64,000 bases of DNA from Halovivax cerinus (lineage in GTDB: Archaea; Halobacteriota; Halobacteria; Halobacteriales; Natrialbaceae): NCBI RefSeq assembly GCF_024498195.1, contig NZ_CP101824.1:2356001-2420000 (forward strand), in the 5' to 3' direction. Positions within the stretch are counted from its first letter, which is position 1. Each line of letters begins with the position of its first letter. The position numbers were made by a program, and so were the translations under genes. Under the pieces are notes generated by a model. It saw only the letters and a program-made list of their open reading frames with translations, did no database searches and had not been told where the DNA came from. Below are positions 44,252-52,560 of this stretch, piece after piece.

Positions 44252-44374
44252 ATGGCTTCAGCCTCTTCGGTGGAAGCCACGTCTCGGGTGCTCTGACACC
44301 CGGGGCATTTCAGCGCATCCCCCTGCGACAGTTCGGAGACGGTGACTTCCAGCGAGAGCTACTTCGCAGTGTGA
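44252..44374 (+). pseudogene. Short peptide gene, left copy, interrupted by a stop codon
   Basis: The frame begins MASASSVEATSRVL and then stops (TGA at 44294-44296). Beyond the stop the same frame continues HPGHFSASPC and DSSETVTSSESYFAV to a second stop at 44374, matching the right-hand copy. Relative to that copy, position 14 is Leu instead of Cys and position 15 is a stop instead of Gln. Several residues differ after position 20, while the last eight are unchanged. It is either a dead copy or encodes only a 14-residue peptide. Confidence 0.5.
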
Positions 44375-44459
44375 CTTATATCTACTGGTGAATATCGGAA
44401 ATATTGGAAGGTGCAGTCTCTCGAATCGATTCTGGCGTCGACGATCACATCGTTCTATT

Positions 44460-44744
44460 CTACGGGAATCGGTCGTAAATCGAAGACCGGTGACCGACGG
44501 TACCGATCTTCATCACCCGTTCGTCGTGATCGAAGCGCACGATCGCGCGGTAGTCGCCAACACGAAGCGATTGCCACGGATCCATCCCGGTAAGCGGTTT
44601 CGCAAAGTCCGGTGGAGCTCGGAACTCGTCAGTGACGACATCGTCGAACTTGTCCAGAAGCCGTTGCTGTGTCGTCGCGTTCAGCCCACCCAGCGCCTCC
44701 GCAGCGCGCTCGGAGAGTTCCCACGTCCAACTCACTCTTCTCAC
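44460..44744 (-). CDS. RelE/ParE-superfamily toxin
   Basis: The 94-residue protein (GTG start) begins MRRVSWTWELSERAAEALGG. It carries the RelE/ParE pattern: helices with LNATTQQRLLDKFDDVV, the central strands WQSLRVGDYRAIVRFDHDER and the end VMKIGTVGHRSSIYDRF. The Arg pair in LRVGDYRAIVRF and the HRSSIYDRF tail match catalytic/tail positions of RelE-type mRNA interferases. ParE-type gyrase poisons share the fold, so the mode of action is open. The start overlaps the antitoxin stop (GTGA), the classical order antitoxin then toxin. Confidence 0.88.
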   Translation of the reverse strand: MRRVSWTWELSERAAEALGGLNATTQQRLLDKFDDVVTDEFRAPPDFAKPLTGMDPWQSLRVGDYRAIVRFDHDERVMKIGTVGHRSSIYDRFP

Positions 44745-45019
44745 TCGTCGCTGTCCGTCCCGAACCGTTCACGGGCTTGCTCGGCGTTCACTGTCTTCCC
44801 CTCCGCGAACTGTCGTTCGCTTTCCGCGAGATCTTCCAGCGCCCGTCGAGAGAGACGGGTTCCGTACACCGCATCGCGCAGTCCTTCTCGCATGAATTCC
44901 GATCGAGAGTCGTAGCCGTCTTCCTGCCATCGTTCATCCATGTCCGCGAGGAAGTCGGTGGGCAGTCGAAGGTTCACCTTCTCATTGTTGTCGCCACCGG
45001 TGGTGTTTGAGTGAGCCAT
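44741..45019 (-). CDS. Ribbon-helix-helix antitoxin
   Basis: The 92-residue protein begins MAHSNTTGGDNNEKVNLRLP. The segment KVNLRLPTDFLADMDERW, then GYDSRSEFMREGLRDAVYG, is a MetJ/CopG-type ribbon-helix-helix DNA-binding domain. The acidic C-terminal part (ALEDLAESERQFAEGKTVNA and onward) should wrap the toxin. An 18-bp perfect palindrome directly upstream (45025-45042) is a likely autoregulatory operator. The start at 45019 is preferred; the longer upstream frame runs into the direct repeat. Confidence 0.88.
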   Translation of the reverse strand: MAHSNTTGGDNNEKVNLRLPTDFLADMDERWQEDGYDSRSEFMREGLRDAVYGTRLSRRALEDLAESERQFAEGKTVNAEQARERFGTDSDE

Positions 45020-45024
45020 ATAGT

Positions 45025-45042
45025 GTAGTACGTGCGTACTAC
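45025..45042 (-). promoter_or_regulatory. Operator palindrome of the toxin-antitoxin operon
   Basis: GTAGTACG-TG-CGTACTAC is a perfect inverted repeat 6 bp upstream of the antitoxin start. Ribbon-helix-helix antitoxins typically bind such palindromes to repress their own operon. The position overlaps the expected promoter/start region. Confidence 0.65.
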
Positions 45043-45359
45043 ATAAGTCGCTTTCGCCACTGATGACGCTACTCGATACCGAGTAGTGTCGCCAGCTATC
45101 GCGCAGAGTCGACACGAGCAGGGCCGCCCCCTGTAGTGTCGACGCTCCTCCCCGGATCTGGATTTTCAGCCACATCGGACCGAACAGGGTGCGAGCCACG
45201 ACGCGGCTGCCCGCCCGGCGACGCCACGAGGTGCCGGCTCCCCGGCAGTCGCCAGCCACGACAGCCTATCGGCGCGTGGCGGCATCCCCCAATCGAATCG
45301 AATCCGGGGACGTACCTCGCGACACGTCGCTATCGGCGGAGAATCGAGGGGCTGGTTTG

Positions 45360-45377
45360 CGAGACGTTTATGTCTCG
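45360..45377 (+). promoter_or_regulatory. Palindrome over TATA box, right copy
   Basis: CGAGAC-GTTTAT-GTCTCG lies 18-35 bp before the ATG at 45395. The TTTAT centre is at the TATA position for a leaderless transcript. It is identical to the copy at 44217-44234, so one regulator could control both. Confidence 0.55.
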
Positions 45378-45394
45378 TGGGCAGGTACGCAATC

Positions 45395-45517
45395 ATGGCT
45401 TCAGCCTCTTCGGTGGAAGCCACGTCTCGGGTGTGTCAGCACCCGGGGCATTTCGGCGCATCCCCCTGCGGCGGATTGGAGACGGTGTCTTCCAGCGAGA
45501 GCTACTTCGCAGTGTGA
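45395..45517 (+). CDS. 40-residue peptide with Cys/His cluster
   Basis: The ATG at 45395 opens a 40-codon frame. The first half is MASASSVEATSRVCQHPGHF and the second is GASPCGGLETVSSSESYFAV. Residues Cys14, His16, His19 and Cys25 form a possible metal site (C-x-H-x2-H-x5-C). The TATA-like box lies about 25 bp upstream, fitting leaderless translation. The coding evidence is the promoter spacing and conservation of frame and C-terminus with the left copy. It could be a zinc microprotein, a secreted peptide or a chance frame. No family is recognised. Confidence 0.5.
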   Translation: MASASSVEATSRVCQHPGHFGASPCGGLETVSSSESYFAV

Positions 45518-45729
45518 CTTATATCTACTGGTGAATATCGGAAAATATCGGAACCGGGAGTGACACTCCGGCCGGGGATTCGATGGGGGATATCGTCGCC
45601 AATACCGGATCTCGTTTGCGGACCCGGATGGTTCGACAGCCGATTCATCGGCTACGGTTGGTCCGTAGTACCTGAAGCGGGTATTTGAGTGATCCTCATT
45701 TATTTATGGCAGTCGACGGTACTTTAATT

Positions 45730-46470
45730 ATGGTCTCCCGGGTTTCGGTGGTCGTCGTCCTGCTCACTGTCCTCGGCTCTGGATGTGTGACTGGCCCGGT
45801 ATCGTCTACCGATACCGAACCAGCGGCTCCCCTCCCCGAGAAACCGGACACGCTCACCGAACGGACGGTCTCGAATTACACGACCACGTACGAGGCGACC
45901 ACGATCTACAACCGGTACGTAGACGACAATCCGACGAACAATCAGCTATCCTGTCGAAGCGACGTCCGTGTCGCCCTCGAATCGGCGTTCGTCGTGCGCG
46001 TACAGTGTACGGGCGGTGTGCAACTGGCCGGCGGTATTATGGAGAGCGATTCACACGTCGACGTCGCTGCGTCAGTCCAGTACTACGTCAGCGACGATAC
46101 CACCATTCGCATCGATACAGCCGACTTTCGAGCAGTTAGACATCAGGGGTACCAGCCGGACGGGTCCGATCGAACGGGTTTCACTCTGGTGAACCTCGCG
46201 AACGATTCGGCCGCTGTGCACGTCGAACTCGAACGTAACGGCTCAGCGTCGCCGCTGCACTTCGAATACGATGTCGATCCGTACGAGGGCGTCGCCCAAC
46301 TCGGACTTCCGTTCGAGTACGGCACTACGAGGGAGATGCGAATCCAGACCGACGATTCGACGGCCACTGCAGAGTTCACCTCGGAACGGATCGAATTCGA
46401 TGCGCCGACGGTCGGTTACATCCTCCCCGACGGGAACGTTCGCATCACAGCGGGCCCCTCCGAACTGTGA
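45730..46470 (+). CDS. Secreted lipoprotein, unknown function
   Basis: The 246-residue protein begins MVSRVSVVVVLLTVLGSGCV: a Sec-type signal with a lipobox (LGSG-Cys), so it is probably anchored outside the cell by lipid. The mature part is Thr/Asp-rich, starting with acidic disordered sequence, and then beta-rich (SYVQYYVSDDTTIRIDTADF-like strands, FTLVNLANDSAAVHVELER). It resembles immunoglobulin-like haloarchaeal lipoproteins. The ATG at 45730 is chosen because it places the signal at the start; a TTG upstream would add 15 residues. Confidence 0.75.
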   Translation: MVSRVSVVVVLLTVLGSGCVTGPVSSTDTEPAAPLPEKPDTLTERTVSNYTTTYEATTIYNRYVDDNPTNNQLSCRSDVRVALESAFVVRVQCTGGVQLAGGIMESDSHVDVAASVQYYVSDDTTIRIDTADFRAVRHQGYQPDGSDRTGFTLVNLANDSAAVHVELERNGSASPLHFEYDVDPYEGVAQLGLPFEYGTTREMRIQTDDSTATAEFTSERIEFDAPTVGYILPDGNVRITAGPSEL

Positions 46471-46686
46471 CGATAACGGATCCGTCCGTCGCCATGCAGA
46501 GAACCAGGTCGCGACTCAGCGGGAGTAACCTCGAACTTCGTACGACTGCTCCCCGGAGATGGGGATTGGCGCTCGATTAGACCTGCCCGTGGACTCGTGT
46601 GCCGGCTACCGTCGCGTTTCGGAACGGCGCCCCGCCGGCCCGTACCAATCCTTTTGCCGTCAGCCGACGAATCGTCGCCCATTGCC

Positions 46687-47106
46687 ATGCACTTTCGACA
46701 CCTGTGCGTTCCGGTCGCCTCCGAGGCCGACGCGGACGTGACCTGCGCGGCGCTCGATCCGTACCTCGAAGGGGTCGACCGGGTCACGGCCGTCCACGTC
46801 ATCGAGAAATCCGGCGGCGGGATCGACAAGGCGCCGCTGGGGAAGCGAGAGGAGGATTCGGCGGACATCCTGGACGCCATCGAGATGGCACTCGGCGATC
46901 GGGTTCGGGTCGACACGGACCGGTACTACGGCACCGACGTCGCGGAGACGATCTTCGAGGCTGCCGGCGACGTCGACGCGGACGCGGTCGCGTTCCGCGC
47001 CCGTGGCGGCAGTCGAATCGCCCGTCTGCTGTCGGGTGACGTCTCCACGCGGCTCGTGACTGATCCGGCGATCCCGGTCGTCTCGCTCCCCGAACCGGCC
47101 GAGTAG
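46687..47106 (+). CDS. Universal stress protein-like, divergent
   Basis: This 139-residue protein has the UspA pattern of a first strand (MHFRHLCVPVASEADADVTC), a TAVHVIEK strand, and a final VVSLPEP strand after RIARLLSGDVSTRLVTDPAI. The ATP loop GSxxx pattern is replaced by ARGGSRIARLLSGDVS, so nucleotide binding is doubtful. It converges on the permease-Usp gene with a 35-bp gap. Its role is unknown. Confidence 0.8.
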   Translation: MHFRHLCVPVASEADADVTCAALDPYLEGVDRVTAVHVIEKSGGGIDKAPLGKREEDSADILDAIEMALGDRVRVDTDRYYGTDVAETIFEAAGDVDADAVAFRARGGSRIARLLSGDVSTRLVTDPAIPVVSLPEPAE

Positions 47107-47141
47107 TCCTCCACGTCGAATCCGCCGGCTGCAGCCCATCG

Positions 47142-49520
47142 TTACGATCGGCCGAACAGCCGCTCGAAGAATGAACGCTTCGTCGGCCGTTCGGCCAGCA
47201 GGACCGAACACTCGACCTCGTCGACGACGTCGTAGACGAGCGAGTGATCGACGAGCCGGGAGAGCAGCCCGCGCTCGGTCGCCCCGATGAGCAGGAGCGT
47301 CCGATCGGCCGCCTCGCGTCGGATCGCCGCCTCGACGTCGCCCGTCGCGTCGATCGTGAGGGTGGCGTCGGCCAGATCGTGGTCGGCGGCCCACGCGGAG
47401 AGGAACGCCTCGCCTTCCTCCCGCTCGGACGGATCGTCGACGACGTACAGCAGTTCGACGTCCGCGCCGGTCGTCCGCTGTAAGGTGCGGGCGACGTCCG
47501 CGCTCAACTCCGAGTCCGGTCCGCCCGCGGTCGGCAGCAGGATGCGCGAGGTGTCGAAATCTCGCTCGTTCAGGACGAGGAAGTCACACGGCAGGTCGTG
47601 CGTGAGCTCGTCCAGCGGGCGCTCGGCCCGTCCGGCCGCCCACGGCCGGTCGTCACCCCATCCCATGACGACCGCGTCGGCGTCGTGTCGATGGGCGGCG
47701 TCGAAGATCGCCTCGAATGGCCGGTGCGAGACGACCGTGGTCGTCTCGATCTCGACGTCGGATCGGGAGACGCTCTCGCGAGCTTGATCGAGCAGTCGCT
47801 GTGACTCGGCGTCGATGCGATCGGTCATCGCCGCGCCACGATCGAGCGGCGTCTGGTCTGGCACCTTGACGATGTGGACGGCGTGGACGATGCCGTCACG
47901 GTCCGCAGCCAGTTCGCTCCCGAGTTCCATCAGCGCACCTTCGGTTCGGGGGTTCGAGAGCGGGACCATCACGCGGTCGGGGACCGCCTCGTCCGGAGCC
48001 GCGACTTCGGCCGCGGAGACGGCGGCGTCGGGCATCTCCTCCGACCGGTCGAGAATGTGTTCGCTGAGAACGCCCTGGACCGTCGTGTGTTTTCGCGCGT
48101 AGAACCAGTACCAGGCGACGGAGCCGACGACGAAGGCCATACTCAGCGCGATGACGATCCCGTCCATGAAGTAGATCAATCCGAAGGAAAAGAGCGCTCC
48201 CAGGATGGGCGTGACCGGGTAGAACGGGACCCGGAAGTCCGGATCGTACTCCGGCACGTCGGCCTCGCGAAACGCGATCAAGGCGACGTTCATCAGGGCG
48301 TAGACGACGAGGTGGAGGACGCTCGCGGCGTTCGAGAGGATCTTGAGATCCTGTCCGAGCGCCACGATGAAGAGGAGGATGAGACCACCAGTCAGAGCGA
48401 TCGAGCGATACGGCGTCGCGTATCGCGGGTGAATCTCGTTGAGTTCGTCCGAAATGAGCTTGTCGCGCCCCATCGCGAAGTTGATACGCGCCGAGGCGAG
48501 GATGGAGGCGTTCGCCGAGGAGGCCGTCGCGAGCAGCGCCGCGACCGAGATGGCGCCGACGCCGACCAGTTCGAGGAGGGGGATGCCGGCGAAGCTGCGT
48601 TCGGCCACCTGTGAGACCGGCGTCTCCAGGTGCAGCTGGTCCCACGGGACGATGCCGACCATGATGCTGACAAGTATCGCGTAGAAGACCGTGACGATCG
48701 CGACGCTGCCGATCACGGCCAGGGGGAGATTGCGCCCAGGGTTCTTCAGTTCCTCCGCGACGGTCGCGATCTTCGCGTAACCGAGGAACGAGACGAAGAC
48801 CAGCGCCGTGCCCGGGAGGATCGCCCCGTAGCCGAGGTCGGTCGGGGCGGGGCCGTCCTGGAGCAGGACCGCCCACTCGAACTCGAAGAATCCGGCGGCG
48901 GCGAAGACGGTCAAGATCAACAGCAGCGTGGAGACGATGATCGTCTGGATGCCGCCGGTTTCCTTCGCACCGATGTAGTTGACGCCGACGAACGCCACGC
49001 CGGCGAGCAGCGCCCCGATCTGAATGTCGGAGACGCCGATCGTCGTCGTTCCGCCGACCAGTGTCGTCCCGAGGAATTCGGCCTCGAAGAGCGATACTTC
49101 GGGGAGCGACACGGATGGGAGTGAGAACGTCCCCAGTGAGAGCGAGGGGAGTTCGGCGGCCGTTCCCTCGAGCATGCCGGTGAGGTAGCCGCCGAACCCG
49201 ATGCAGTAAAACGCCGAGGCGAAGGCGAGCCCCATCCAGTCGCCCATGCCGGAGATCGACCCGAACATAGGGCCGAGGCCGCGATTGATGTAGTAGTACC
49301 CGCCTCCGGCTTTCGGCATCGCCGTCCCGAGTTCGCTCACGGCGAGGGCGTTGATCATGGCGATGGCGCCACCGATGACGAACGAGACGACGACGATCGG
49401 GCCCGCCTCCTGCGCCGCGATCCCCGGCAGGACGAAGATCCCGGCGCCCATCATCGTCCCGATCCCGATCATCATCGCCGAGACCAGCCCGAGGTCCTTG
49501 GCGAGTTCCTCGTCACTCAT
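47142..49520 (-). CDS. APC-family amino-acid permease fused to two Usp domains
   Basis: The 792-residue protein has an N-terminal APC permease of about 490 residues. It starts GLVSAMMIGIGTMMGAGIFV, the substrate-binding G-rich motif of helix 1, and has about twelve transmembrane helices. The C-terminal part holds two UspA domains in tandem: about 510-640 (ending GWGDDRPWAAGRAERPLDEL and DFLVLNE) and about 645-792 (ILLPTAGGPDSELSADV and ending VECSVLLAERPTKRS). Such fusions occur in archaea and may let stress or nucleotide state gate transport. The substrate is unknown. Confidence 0.9.
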   Translation of the reverse strand: MSDEELAKDLGLVSAMMIGIGTMMGAGIFVLPGIAAQEAGPIVVVSFVIGGAIAMINALAVSELGTAMPKAGGGYYYINRGLGPMFGSISGMGDWMGLAFASAFYCIGFGGYLTGMLEGTAAELPSLSLGTFSLPSVSLPEVSLFEAEFLGTTLVGGTTTIGVSDIQIGALLAGVAFVGVNYIGAKETGGIQTIIVSTLLLILTVFAAAGFFEFEWAVLLQDGPAPTDLGYGAILPGTALVFVSFLGYAKIATVAEELKNPGRNLPLAVIGSVAIVTVFYAILVSIMVGIVPWDQLHLETPVSQVAERSFAGIPLLELVGVGAISVAALLATASSANASILASARINFAMGRDKLISDELNEIHPRYATPYRSIALTGGLILLFIVALGQDLKILSNAASVLHLVVYALMNVALIAFREADVPEYDPDFRVPFYPVTPILGALFSFGLIYFMDGIVIALSMAFVVGSVAWYWFYARKHTTVQGVLSEHILDRSEEMPDAAVSAAEVAAPDEAVPDRVMVPLSNPRTEGALMELGSELAADRDGIVHAVHIVKVPDQTPLDRGAAMTDRIDAESQRLLDQARESVSRSDVEIETTTVVSHRPFEAIFDAAHRHDADAVVMGWGDDRPWAAGRAERPLDELTHDLPCDFLVLNERDFDTSRILLPTAGGPDSELSADVARTLQRTTGADVELLYVVDDPSEREEGEAFLSAWAADHDLADATLTIDATGDVEAAIRREAADRTLLLIGATERGLLSRLVDHSLVYDVVDEVECSVLLAERPTKRSFFERLFGRS

Positions 49521-49706
49521 CGGTCAGGAGGCCTCGTCCGTAGCTGTGTCGCCACCGGTCGGTGGAGGACGGTGCGACTCGCGTTCGGTTTCGACAGTCG
49601 GGTTCATGCTCAAGGGCTACTAGCGACCCACCTTAAGCGTTCTGAGGACCGCTCGATCGACGGTGGGCGTCTCTCGGCCCGGTCGATTCGACGCAGTCGG
49701 TCGGTA

Positions 49707-50972
49707 TCAGGCCGATCTTGTCTCCAACCGAGGCACCACCACCGCTTCGATTCGGTCGGCGTAGCCCATCAGCGTCGTTCCCAGCACACTCATCGCGAGG
49801 ACGTAGCCGACGGCGAGGGCGTAGAGTTCGTCGGCGACGCTGCCGGGAAGCACTTCGTTCGCGCCGGCCGTGAGGGCGACGCTCGCGATGATCAGCGAGA
49901 ACTCGCCGCGAGTGGTCATGCCGAGGGCGACGCGGAGGGATCGTTTCGCCGAGAGGTCGTAGACGCGTCCGCCCCAGTAAGCCGTGACGAGCTTCGTAAC
50001 CGTCGTGACGACGACGGCGATCGCGATGAGGTCGACGACGGGCCCGAACGACCCTGGATCCGTACGCAGGCCGATCCAGAGGAAGAACAGGGCCGCGAAC
50101 GCATCCCTGACGGGTTCGAGGAGCCGTTCTAAGTCGTGAACGTGGCCGGTCGAGGCGAAGCCCATGCCGACGAAGAACGCGGCGACGGCTTCGCTGACGC
50201 CGAGCGAGAGCGCCACACCCGCGATCAACACCGTCAGCCCGAGCGTCCGGATCACTGTGAACTCGTGGGAGGCACCGGCGAGCAGTCGCTCGAAGAACGG
50301 CTCACCGACGGAGACGAACGCGACCAGTGCGCCGATGAAGCCGAGGCCGATCGCGACCGATCCGAGTGCCTCGGAGACGCCCCCGCTCCCCGTCGCGATC
50401 GCGGTCGCGATTGCGAGGTAGACCGCGATGAAGAGGTCCTCGTAGACCAGGATGCCGAGGATCGGGTCCGCCTCGTCGTTCGCGATCCAGCCCAGGTCGA
50501 TGAGCGACTTGGTGATGATCGCCGACGAGGAGATGTAGACGATCCCGGCCACGAAGAAGGCGGCCAGTGCGCCGCCGAACAGGAGCCAGCCGAGGCCGAA
50601 CCCGACGACGAAGGTGCCCAGATCGATCGTCCCGGCCGTGCCGATCTTCCGCCGGGAGGCAAGCAGTCGTTCCAGATTGAACTCGAGCCCGAGGAAGAAC
50701 AGCAGGAGGACGATCCCGAGCTCGGCCCCGAGGGTAACGAACTCCCCGGTTCCGTCGACGGCGACGGCGCTCGCCCCGGCGACGAGGTCGACGCCGGCGA
50801 CCTCGAATGGAGGGGCCACGTCCGGCAGGCGCCCGAGGACGAACGGCCCGAGGACGATCCCGACGAGGATGTACAGCGGGATGACGGACTGGCCGGCCCT
50901 GTCCGCGACGAGACCGGCGAGGGCAGCCGCGGCAAACAGGATGCCGACCTGAAAGAGCGTCACCTCGGCCAC
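49707..50972 (-). CDS. CPA2-family cation:proton antiporter (KhtU-like)
   Basis: The 421-residue membrane protein has about twelve helices of the CPA2 type. The core has GLEFNLERLLASRRKIG, SSSAIITKSLIDLGW (unwound helix region), EDLFIAVYLAI and TRGEFSLIIASVALTAGA. It exchanges K+ or Na+ for H+. The GTG start at 50972 fits the family N-terminus. The gene upstream on the same strand encodes a TrkA-C-type regulator, the arrangement of KhtT-KhtU antiporters that export K+ under stress. Ion preference is not readable. Confidence 0.9.
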   Translation of the reverse strand: MAEVTLFQVGILFAAAALAGLVADRAGQSVIPLYILVGIVLGPFVLGRLPDVAPPFEVAGVDLVAGASAVAVDGTGEFVTLGAELGIVLLLFFLGLEFNLERLLASRRKIGTAGTIDLGTFVVGFGLGWLLFGGALAAFFVAGIVYISSSAIITKSLIDLGWIANDEADPILGILVYEDLFIAVYLAIATAIATGSGGVSEALGSVAIGLGFIGALVAFVSVGEPFFERLLAGASHEFTVIRTLGLTVLIAGVALSLGVSEAVAAFFVGMGFASTGHVHDLERLLEPVRDAFAALFFLWIGLRTDPGSFGPVVDLIAIAVVVTTVTKLVTAYWGGRVYDLSAKRSLRVALGMTTRGEFSLIIASVALTAGANEVLPGSVADELYALAVGYVLAMSVLGTTLMGYADRIEAVVVPRLETRSA

Positions 50973-51083
50973 GGTCGCACCCCCACGTGATACCGTTTCG
51001 ACGGGTACCTCGCCGTTGGCGCGCGCTTCGGCGGTCGCGCCATCCGGTCGTGCGCCGCACTGAGTCGGGCCATCGTCACTGGT

Positions 51084-51575
51084 TCAGGCCTCGTCACCGG
51101 ATACCATCGATTCGAACGTCTGACAATTCTCGCGTTCGCCGACGACGACGACCGTGTCGCCCGCCTCGATGACGGTGTCCGGCTCCGGCGGTGACAGGAC
51201 GTCGTCGTCGCGCTGGATCGCCACGACGGAGACTCCCGTCCGTTCACGGACCCGGGACTCTGCGAGCGATTGTCCGACGAGTTCGGCGTCGTCGTCGACG
51301 TTGTACCACTCGATGAGGGTCTCGTCGGAGAGCAGCGTCTCGACCTGTTTCGTCTCGACCGGCTGGAAGTACGCCCCCTCGAGTATCGTCCCGACCGTCC
51401 GCGCGAGACGATCCGAGAGTTCTGCGACCTTCTCGCCGTCGGCGTCCGCCGACTCCTTCCGGTAGAGTTCGCGTTTTCCGGTGTTGTGCGTGATTATCAC
51501 GAGGCGAGCGTCGCCTTCGAGTTCGACCTCGTGTTTCTTGCCCACCCCGGGCAGGTCGCTCTCGTAGATGTCCAT
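51084..51575 (-). CDS. TrkA-C-type regulatory subunit of the antiporter (KhtT-like)
   Basis: The 163-residue protein begins MDIYESDLPGVGKKHEVELE, the conserved start of KhtT-like regulators. It ends with a TrkA_C domain (LAESRVRERTGVSVVAIQRD, VIEAGDTVVVVGERENCQTF). KhtT-type subunits bind a nucleotide and gate the antiporter. It lies 111 bp before the antiporter gene on the same strand. The ATG at 51575 is preferred; the longer frame upstream is repeat-rich (STVGLDEASTVGLEETSTVE) and has no family resemblance. Confidence 0.88.
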   Translation of the reverse strand: MDIYESDLPGVGKKHEVELEGDARLVIITHNTGKRELYRKESADADGEKVAELSDRLARTVGTILEGAYFQPVETKQVETLLSDETLIEWYNVDDDAELVGQSLAESRVRERTGVSVVAIQRDDDVLSPPEPDTVIEAGDTVVVVGERENCQTFESMVSGDEA

Positions 51576-51772
51576 ACCCAGACAGGGGGATCGAACCGCC
51601 TTAAATCGGTTGTCGGAGACCGCGTTCGAACCGGTGTGGAAGAATCCCTGGAACCGCCGAGTTGGATCGCCGGTTGGACTGGACCCCGTGAGTTCGACCG
51701 TACTGGTCTCTTCGAGTCCGACCGTACTGGCCTCGTCGAGTCCGACCGTACTGTTCACCGACCCGGATCGAC

Positions 51773-52450
51773 TCACTCGTCGGGCGCTACCTCGATCGTG
51801 GGCGAGTGGCGCGTCGACTCGATGGTCGTCCAGACGAGTTCGCGGTACTCGGCGGTCGTGTATCGTCCCGTCGTGTACGCGTTCGCCCAGTCGGTGTAGA
51901 CGACCACACTTCCGATCGGTTCGTCGGGTGATTCGAGGATCGTCGTCCCGAGTGCGTACGCGTCGTATCCGGCATCGACGAGTGCCGCGTACGCACCGGC
52001 GAGTGCGGCCACGTGGTTGCCGATTCCCTCGCTCCGATCGACGTCCGTGACGTAGTCGACCGCCAGCACGTCGCGTTTCTCACGAACGGATTCGACGCGT
52101 GGTACCCGAATCGTCACGGCCTCTGTGAACGTCTCTACGTCGCTGACATCCGCCCCGGCGGCCGCCTCGACGCTCGCGTCGAACCGGTCGGCTCTGGTCT
52201 CGATGGGCAGCGACGGGATCAGTTCTGCGACCGGCCACTTCGTGTTCGGCGGCAACTCCGACCCGACGTCCTCGGTACAGCCGGCCAGTCCGGCGAGCCC
52301 CGCAACTGCGCCGATACGGAGTACGCGCCGGCGAGTCAGCCAACCGGTTGGCGACGTCGAGCGCGCATCGCTCCTACCGTCGGCCTGCGATCGCTTCTCA
52401 CCGCCGGTGGCGCTGTTCGCTTTCACCGGCACGACCCGGTGTCCGGTCAT
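51773..52450 (-). CDS. Tat-exported lipoprotein, unknown function
   Basis: The 225-residue protein has an N-terminal extension and then RRRVLRIGAVAGLAGLAGC, a twin-arginine signal with a lipobox Cys. The mature domain of about 170 residues contains ESVREKRDVLAVDYVTDVDR, GAYAALVDAGYDAYALGTTI and GSVVVYTDWANAYTTGRYTT. It may be a small alpha/beta domain; no family is recognised. It starts about 200 bp upstream of the NhaP-type antiporter on the opposite strand. The start at 52450 is uncertain; the true start could be nearer the RRR motif. Confidence 0.75.
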   Translation of the reverse strand: MTGHRVVPVKANSATGGEKRSQADGRSDARSTSPTGWLTRRRVLRIGAVAGLAGLAGCTEDVGSELPPNTKWPVAELIPSLPIETRADRFDASVEAAAGADVSDVETFTEAVTIRVPRVESVREKRDVLAVDYVTDVDRSEGIGNHVAALAGAYAALVDAGYDAYALGTTILESPDEPIGSVVVYTDWANAYTTGRYTTAEYRELVWTTIESTRHSPTIEVAPDE

Positions 52451-52560
52451 AGTCGTTGCTGGGGGTCGCTGCCGAACTACGGTGGGCTTGCGTACGTCGG
52501 GCGGCGGGACACCCACGAACGACGGTAGCACCGTCTCGATGCCGCAGCGGACTGCGATCC

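Larger units (their letters stand above)
43965..44400. repeat. 436-bp direct repeat, left copy
   Basis: This block matches 45108-45543 at a constant offset of 1143 bp. From about 43992 to 44291 the copies look identical by eye. The first 27 bp and the stretch from about 44292 to 44350 carry scattered substitutions. No terminal inverted repeat or transposase was found. The conserved part includes a minus-strand open frame of 85 codons, judged non-coding, and a promoter-like palindrome with a short gene (listed separately). It flanks the toxin-antitoxin pair. Confidence 0.85.
45108..45543. repeat. 436-bp direct repeat, right copy
   Basis: This is the second copy of the block at 43965-44400 in the same orientation. 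It starts 66 bp beyond the antitoxin operator. It carries the intact version of the short peptide gene. The near identity over about 300 bp implies recent duplication or gene conversion. Recombination between the two copies would delete the whole toxin-antitoxin pair. Confidence 0.85.

Noticed and set aside
44023-44280. 85-codon minus-strand frame present identically in both direct repeats (also 45166-45423)
   Set aside because: Identity only reflects DNA identity of the repeats; composition is unconvincing (Arg/Pro/Ala), there is no start-site context, and the plus-strand palindrome/TATA spacing points the other way.
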